A program made the translations under genes and the position numbers. A model generated the notes under the pieces. The model saw only the letters and a program-made list of their open reading frames with translations. It was not told where the DNA came from and did not search any database. Of a stretch of 9,568 bases of DNA, positions 6,606 to 9,568 are shown piece by piece. Source of the stretch: Thermoanaerobacterales bacterium UBA4880 (GTDB taxonomy: Bacteria > Bacillota > Thermoanaerobacteria > Thermoanaerobacterales > UBA4877); assembly GCA_002399285.1 (NCBI GenBank), contig DHDI01000009.1, positions 380 through 9,947 on the forward strand. Direction: 5' to 3'. How positions within the stretch are numbered: the first letter of the stretch is position 1; each line of letters begins with the position of its first letter.

Positions 6606-8926
6606 TGGATGATGTGAGATATAAATTGCCGATAATACCTCTTCGCGGAGTGGTCGTCTTCCCGCATACCGTTATCAATTTTGATGTGGGGAGAAAGAAG
6701 TCGGTTATGGCTCTTGATGAAGCAATGGAAAATGATAAGCAGGTTTTTCTCTGCGCACAGAAGGACTCCGATCTGGAGGATCCGTGCTGGGATGATCTGT
6801 TTACGATAGGTACCGTAGCCAAGGTCAAACAGGTGTTGAAACTGCCGGGAGATGTGGTAAGAGTAATGGCCGAAGGCACAGTGAGGGGCAGGATGATCTC
6901 CGATACGGGAAACGATAAGTTTATCGAAGGGGAGATCGAGGAGATCATTGTAGGACAGGTAGAAAAGGATGATGAGATAGAGGCTCTGATGCGAAGCGTA
7001 TTAAAGAATTTTGAGCGCTATGAGGAATATGTCAATCAGATGACGCCCTATACCGTCTTTAATCTATATTCTATAGAGGATCCTTGTAGATTTGCCGATA
7101 CGGTAGTGACAAATATGGCTGCCAAATTGGATGATAAGCAGGCCCTGCTGGAAATGACGGATATCAAAGAAAAGCTGGAGACGATACTTAAGATTTTGAT
7201 GCACGAATTGGAAATACTTGAAATGGAAGAGAAGATCGACGACGAGGTCAAAAATTCTATTGACAAGGTTCAGAAGGACTACTACCTCAGGGAGCAGTTA
7301 AAGGTCATAAAGCAGGAATTGGGAGAAGGACCGGATGGCAGGGATGAGATAGAGGAGTACGGAGAAAAACTGCAGTCGTTGAACCTGAACGATGACGTCA
7401 AGGAAAAGGCATTCAAGGAACTAGGGCGGCTGGAAAGAATGCCCTATGGTTCTCCGGAAGCGCCGGTAATAAGGACTTATCTTGATTGGATATTGGATCT
7501 GCCGTGGTCGGTAAGCACTGAGGACAGACTGAATTTAAAAGAGGCAAAGAAGATACTGGACAAGGACCACTACGGTCTTACGAAGGTAAAGGACAGGATA
7601 CTGGAGTTTCTTGCCGTCAGCAAGCTTGCGGACAGTCTCAAAGGCCCTATCCTTTGCTTTGTAGGACCGCCGGGCGTGGGCAAGACTTCGCTGGGTATGT
7701 CTATAGCGAGGGCTATGGAGCGCAGGTTCGTAAGGATGTCCCTGGGAGGCATAATGGATGAGGCCGAGATAAGGGGACACAGGCGGACATATGTGGGGGC
7801 CTTGCCTGGAAGAATAATAAACGGCATCAGGACGGCCGGATCCAATAATCCCGTATTTCTTTTAGATGAGATCGACAAGTTGGGGACCGATTTCAGAGGA
7901 GATCCTGCGTCTGCGCTTTTGGAGGTTTTAGATCCCGAACAGAACGTGAGCTTTGAGGATCATTACCTTGAGCTGCCCTTTGACCTTTCCAATGTGCTCT
8001 TTATTACGACCGCAAATACCGTTGAGAATATTCCGTATGCCCTCATGGACAGGATGGAGATAATATCCCTTCCGGGATATACGGAGGAAGAAAAGGTGCA
8101 GATAGCATTGAGACACCTTTTACCCAAACAGATGGAGGCGAACGGCCTTGTAAAGAGCCAGCTCAACTTCACCGAGGGCGCCATACGCAGAATCATCAAT
8201 GAATACACTCGGGAGGCCGGTGTGAGGAGTTTGGAAAGGACCATTGCTTCGGTCTTGAGGAAGGCTGCAAGGAAGATCGTAGAGGAATCCCTTCAGAACG
8301 TTCGCGTGACGGCTCAGAATATTGAGAGCTACCTTGGAGCGGCGCCGTTTAAGTACGATAAGATGGACGAAGCCGACAGGGTGGGCGTCGTGAGAGGCCT
8401 GGCCTATACCATGGCAGGCGGGGACACCATTTCTATAGAGGCCACCGTAATGTCCGGCAAGGGCAATTTGATACTCACCGGTCAACTGGGCGATGTAATG
8501 AAGGAATCCGCCCAGGCCGGCCTGAGTCATATACGCACCCACAGCAGGGAGTTGGGTCTGCCCGATGATTTTTACAAAGACATAGACATCCATGTCCACG
8601 TTCCCGAGGGAGCGGTACCCAAGGACGGGCCTTCCGCGGGCATAAGCATGACCACGGCCATGATATCGGCGCTCACAAAGAGACCCGTAAGCAAGAATGT
8701 GGCCATGACCGGCGAGATAACCCTGACGGGCAGGGTGCTTCCCATAGGCGGGGTCAAGGAAAAGGTACTGGCTGCACACAGGGCGGGTATCAGAAAAATT
8801 ATAATGCCCTATGAGAACAAAAAGGATCTGGACGATATACCGTCCGGCGTGAGGAAGAATATGACGTTCTGCTATGTCCGCACTATAGATGAGGTCATCA
8901 AGAATTCACTGGTGGATAAGAAATGA
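6605..8926 (+). CDS. lon: Lon protease (ATP-dependent, LonA type)
   Basis: LonA is a soluble hexameric AAA+ serine protease that degrades misfolded and short-lived regulatory proteins. The 773-residue length is normal. The N-terminal substrate-binding domain begins with [13 protein letters not shown] (8-20) and ends in a helical region near 210-300. The ATPase domain has Walker A GPPGVGKT (354-361), pore loop YVG (396-398), Walker B VFLLDEID (417-424), a probable arginine finger Arg483 and sensor-2 GVRSLER (539-545). The C-terminal protease domain has Ser677 in PKDGPSAG and Lys720 in GGVKEK, the Ser-Lys dyad with the usual 43-residue spacing. Two residues look unusual against the family pattern as I know it: Met365 (GMSIA, usually GKSIA) and Met384 ([10 protein letters not shown], usually GGVRDEAEIR). 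The start is GTG 6605, overlapping the murJ stop. The 3' end overlaps engB by 4 bases. Confidence 0.97.
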   Translation: MDDVRYKLPIIPLRGVVVFPHTVINFDVGRKKSVMALDEAMENDKQVFLCAQKDSDLEDPCWDDLFTIGTVAKVKQVLKLPGDVVRVMAEGTVRGRMISDTGNDKFIEGEIEEIIVGQVEKDDEIEALMRSVLKNFERYEEYVNQMTPYTVFNLYSIEDPCRFADTVVTNMAAKLDDKQALLEMTDIKEKLETILKILMHELEILEMEEKIDDEVKNSIDKVQKDYYLREQLKVIKQELGEGPDGRDEIEEYGEKLQSLNLNDDVKEKAFKELGRLERMPYGSPEAPVIRTYLDWILDLPWSVSTEDRLNLKEAKKILDKDHYGLTKVKDRILEFLAVSKLADSLKGPILCFVGPPGVGKTSLGMSIARAMERRFVRMSLGGIMDEAEIRGHRRTYVGALPGRIINGIRTAGSNNPVFLLDEIDKLGTDFRGDPASALLEVLDPEQNVSFEDHYLELPFDLSNVLFITTANTVENIPYALMDRMEIISLPGYTEEEKVQIALRHLLPKQMEANGLVKSQLNFTEGAIRRIINEYTREAGVRSLERTIASVLRKAARKIVEESLQNVRVTAQNIESYLGAAPFKYDKMDEADRVGVVRGLAYTMAGGDTISIEATVMSGKGNLILTGQLGDVMKESAQAGLSHIRTHSRELGLPDDFYKDIDIHVHVPEGAVPKDGPSAGISMTTAMISALTKRPVSKNVAMTGEITLTGRVLPIGGVKEKVLAAHRAGIRKIIMPYENKKDLDDIPSGVRKNMTFCYVRTIDEVIKNSLVDKK

Positions 8927-9486
8927 AGATAAAAAGTGTGGAACTGATAAAGACGATCACCAATATGGCGGACGTGCCTAAGGACAAGCTGCCTCAGATC
9001 GCCGTAGCAGGCAGATCCAATGTGGGCAAGTCTTCATTTATAAATGCCCTTGCGGAAAGGAAAATAGCCAAGATAAGCTCTACTCCGGGGAAGACCAGGA
9101 CTATCAACTTCTATAGAATAAATAATGAAATGTATCTGGTAGACCTTCCGGGCTATGGCTATGCGAAGGTATCCAAAGCCGAGAGGAACAAGTGGGCCGG
9201 TTTCATAAACGCCTACCTTGGATCGGCCGACCACCTTAAGGGAATTCTTCTTCTCGTGGACATGAGACATCAGCCTACCAAGGACGATATCATGATGTGC
9301 GAGTGGATAATGTCGGCGGGATTTTCACCGTTTATCGCAGCCACTAAGGCAGATAAGCTAAAAAAGACGGAAATAGAGAAAAACCATAGGCTTATAGCCC
9401 AGACGCTGCATGTGGACATGGAAAATATAATACCCTTCTCGTCACTTACCGGACTGGGGAAGGACATGATCATTGAGCGGTTTTGA
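8923..9486 (+). CDS. engB: EngB/YsxC ribosome-biogenesis GTPase, C-terminus slightly short
   Basis: EngB (YsxC/YihA) is an essential small GTPase that assists late assembly of the 50S ribosomal subunit. G motifs appear in order: G1 GRSNVGKS (30-37), the TPGKTRT switch region (54-60) with a G2 threonine, G3 DLPGYGYAK (74-82), G4 TKAD (141-144) and G5 SSLTG (173-177). The ATG lies in an ATGA overlap with the lon stop, and a weak GGTGG (8911-8915) precedes it. At 187 residues it is a little shorter than typical homologues (about 195 or more). The last helix stops at GKDMIIERF, where homologues usually continue several residues. The stop codon lies inside a small palindrome (9477-9491), so the native 3' end may have been replaced by the hairpin-rich DNA that follows. 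All GTPase motifs are intact, so the protein is probably functional. Confidence 0.94.
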   Translation: MKIKSVELIKTITNMADVPKDKLPQIAVAGRSNVGKSSFINALAERKIAKISSTPGKTRTINFYRINNEMYLVDLPGYGYAKVSKAERNKWAGFINAYLGSADHLKGILLLVDMRHQPTKDDIMMCEWIMSAGFSPFIAATKADKLKKTEIEKNHRLIAQTLHVDMENIIPFSSLTGLGKDMIIERF

Positions 9487-9542
9487 ACCGCCTCAGACCG
9501 TGCTATTCTCGCGCAATCGCGAAATTGCACAGCAATTTTGCT
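9477..9542. repeat. Cluster of short palindromes after engB (possible repeat element end or terminator region)
   Basis: Successive hairpins can form here: GCGGTT/AACCGC with loop TTG (9477-9491, spanning the engB stop), and GCAAT/ATTGC (9513-9528), which competes with the perfect 7-bp AAATTGC/GCAATTT with loop ACA (9522-9538). The last is followed by TTTTG only, so it is a weak terminator candidate. From the engB stop to the window end (about 82 bases) all three forward frames are free of stops, which is unlike the intergenic DNA elsewhere in the window. The stretch may be the edge of an interspersed repeat, but it is cut off by the window end. Confidence 0.5.
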
Positions 9543-9568
9543 TGTTGTGTTGGCTGCGCCTGCAAATT

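Noticed and set aside
8120..8779. 219-codon open frame on the minus strand
   Set aside because: It lies wholly antisense to lon, has no recognisable domain and is explained by the codon pattern of the protease domain.
9270..9530. 86-codon minus-strand open frame starting in the palindromic region and overlapping engB
   Set aside because: Most of it is antisense to conserved EngB sequence, with no Shine-Dalgarno site recognised. It is mentioned only because its start lies in the possible repeat.

Overview
The window looks like chromosomal DNA from a low-to-mid GC Gram-positive anaerobe of the class Clostridia (Bacillota). The evidence is the gene order tig-clpP-clpX-...-lon-engB, strong purine-rich Shine-Dalgarno sites before most genes, consensus sigma-A type promoters, classic intrinsic terminators, and codon use rich in ATA (Ile) and AGG/AGA (Arg). 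The exact genus cannot be read from the sequence. Every recognised gene lies on the + strand.

Layout. Positions 1-61 hold the 3' part of a tRNA-Leu(CAG), followed by a terminator. Next comes about 250 bases without a convincing gene, containing a large inverted repeat (225-288) and a probable promoter. A histidine-phosphatase-superfamily gene (365-1036) follows, then a self-contained mscL unit with its own promoter, Shine-Dalgarno site and terminator. From 1681 a promoter with perfect -35 and -10 hexamers drives tig-clpP-clpX: a ribosome-bound chaperone, the ClpP peptidase and its ClpX unfoldase. The three genes are tightly packed (ATGA overlap, then a 9-base gap) and end at a strong terminator. 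An extended -10 promoter placed directly behind that terminator drives murJ-lon-engB, in which each junction overlaps by 1 or 4 bases: a lipid II flippase, the Lon protease and a ribosome-assembly GTPase. The last 90 bases or so form a hairpin-rich stretch that begins inside the 3' end of engB.

Functionally, most of the window is a protein-quality-control block: nascent-chain folding (trigger factor), ATP-dependent proteolysis (ClpXP, Lon) and 50S subunit biogenesis (EngB). A cell-envelope gene (murJ) is inserted in the middle, and a membrane tension valve (mscL) lies upstream. I see no phage, CRISPR, toxin-antitoxin or otherwise undescribed system. The points most worth a second look are the murJ insertion with its terminator/promoter junction, the shortened EngB C-terminus running into palindrome-rich DNA, the long inverted repeat at 225-288, the dyad over the mscL -35 box, the atypical codon use of mscL, and two methionine substitutions in the Lon ATPase domain.
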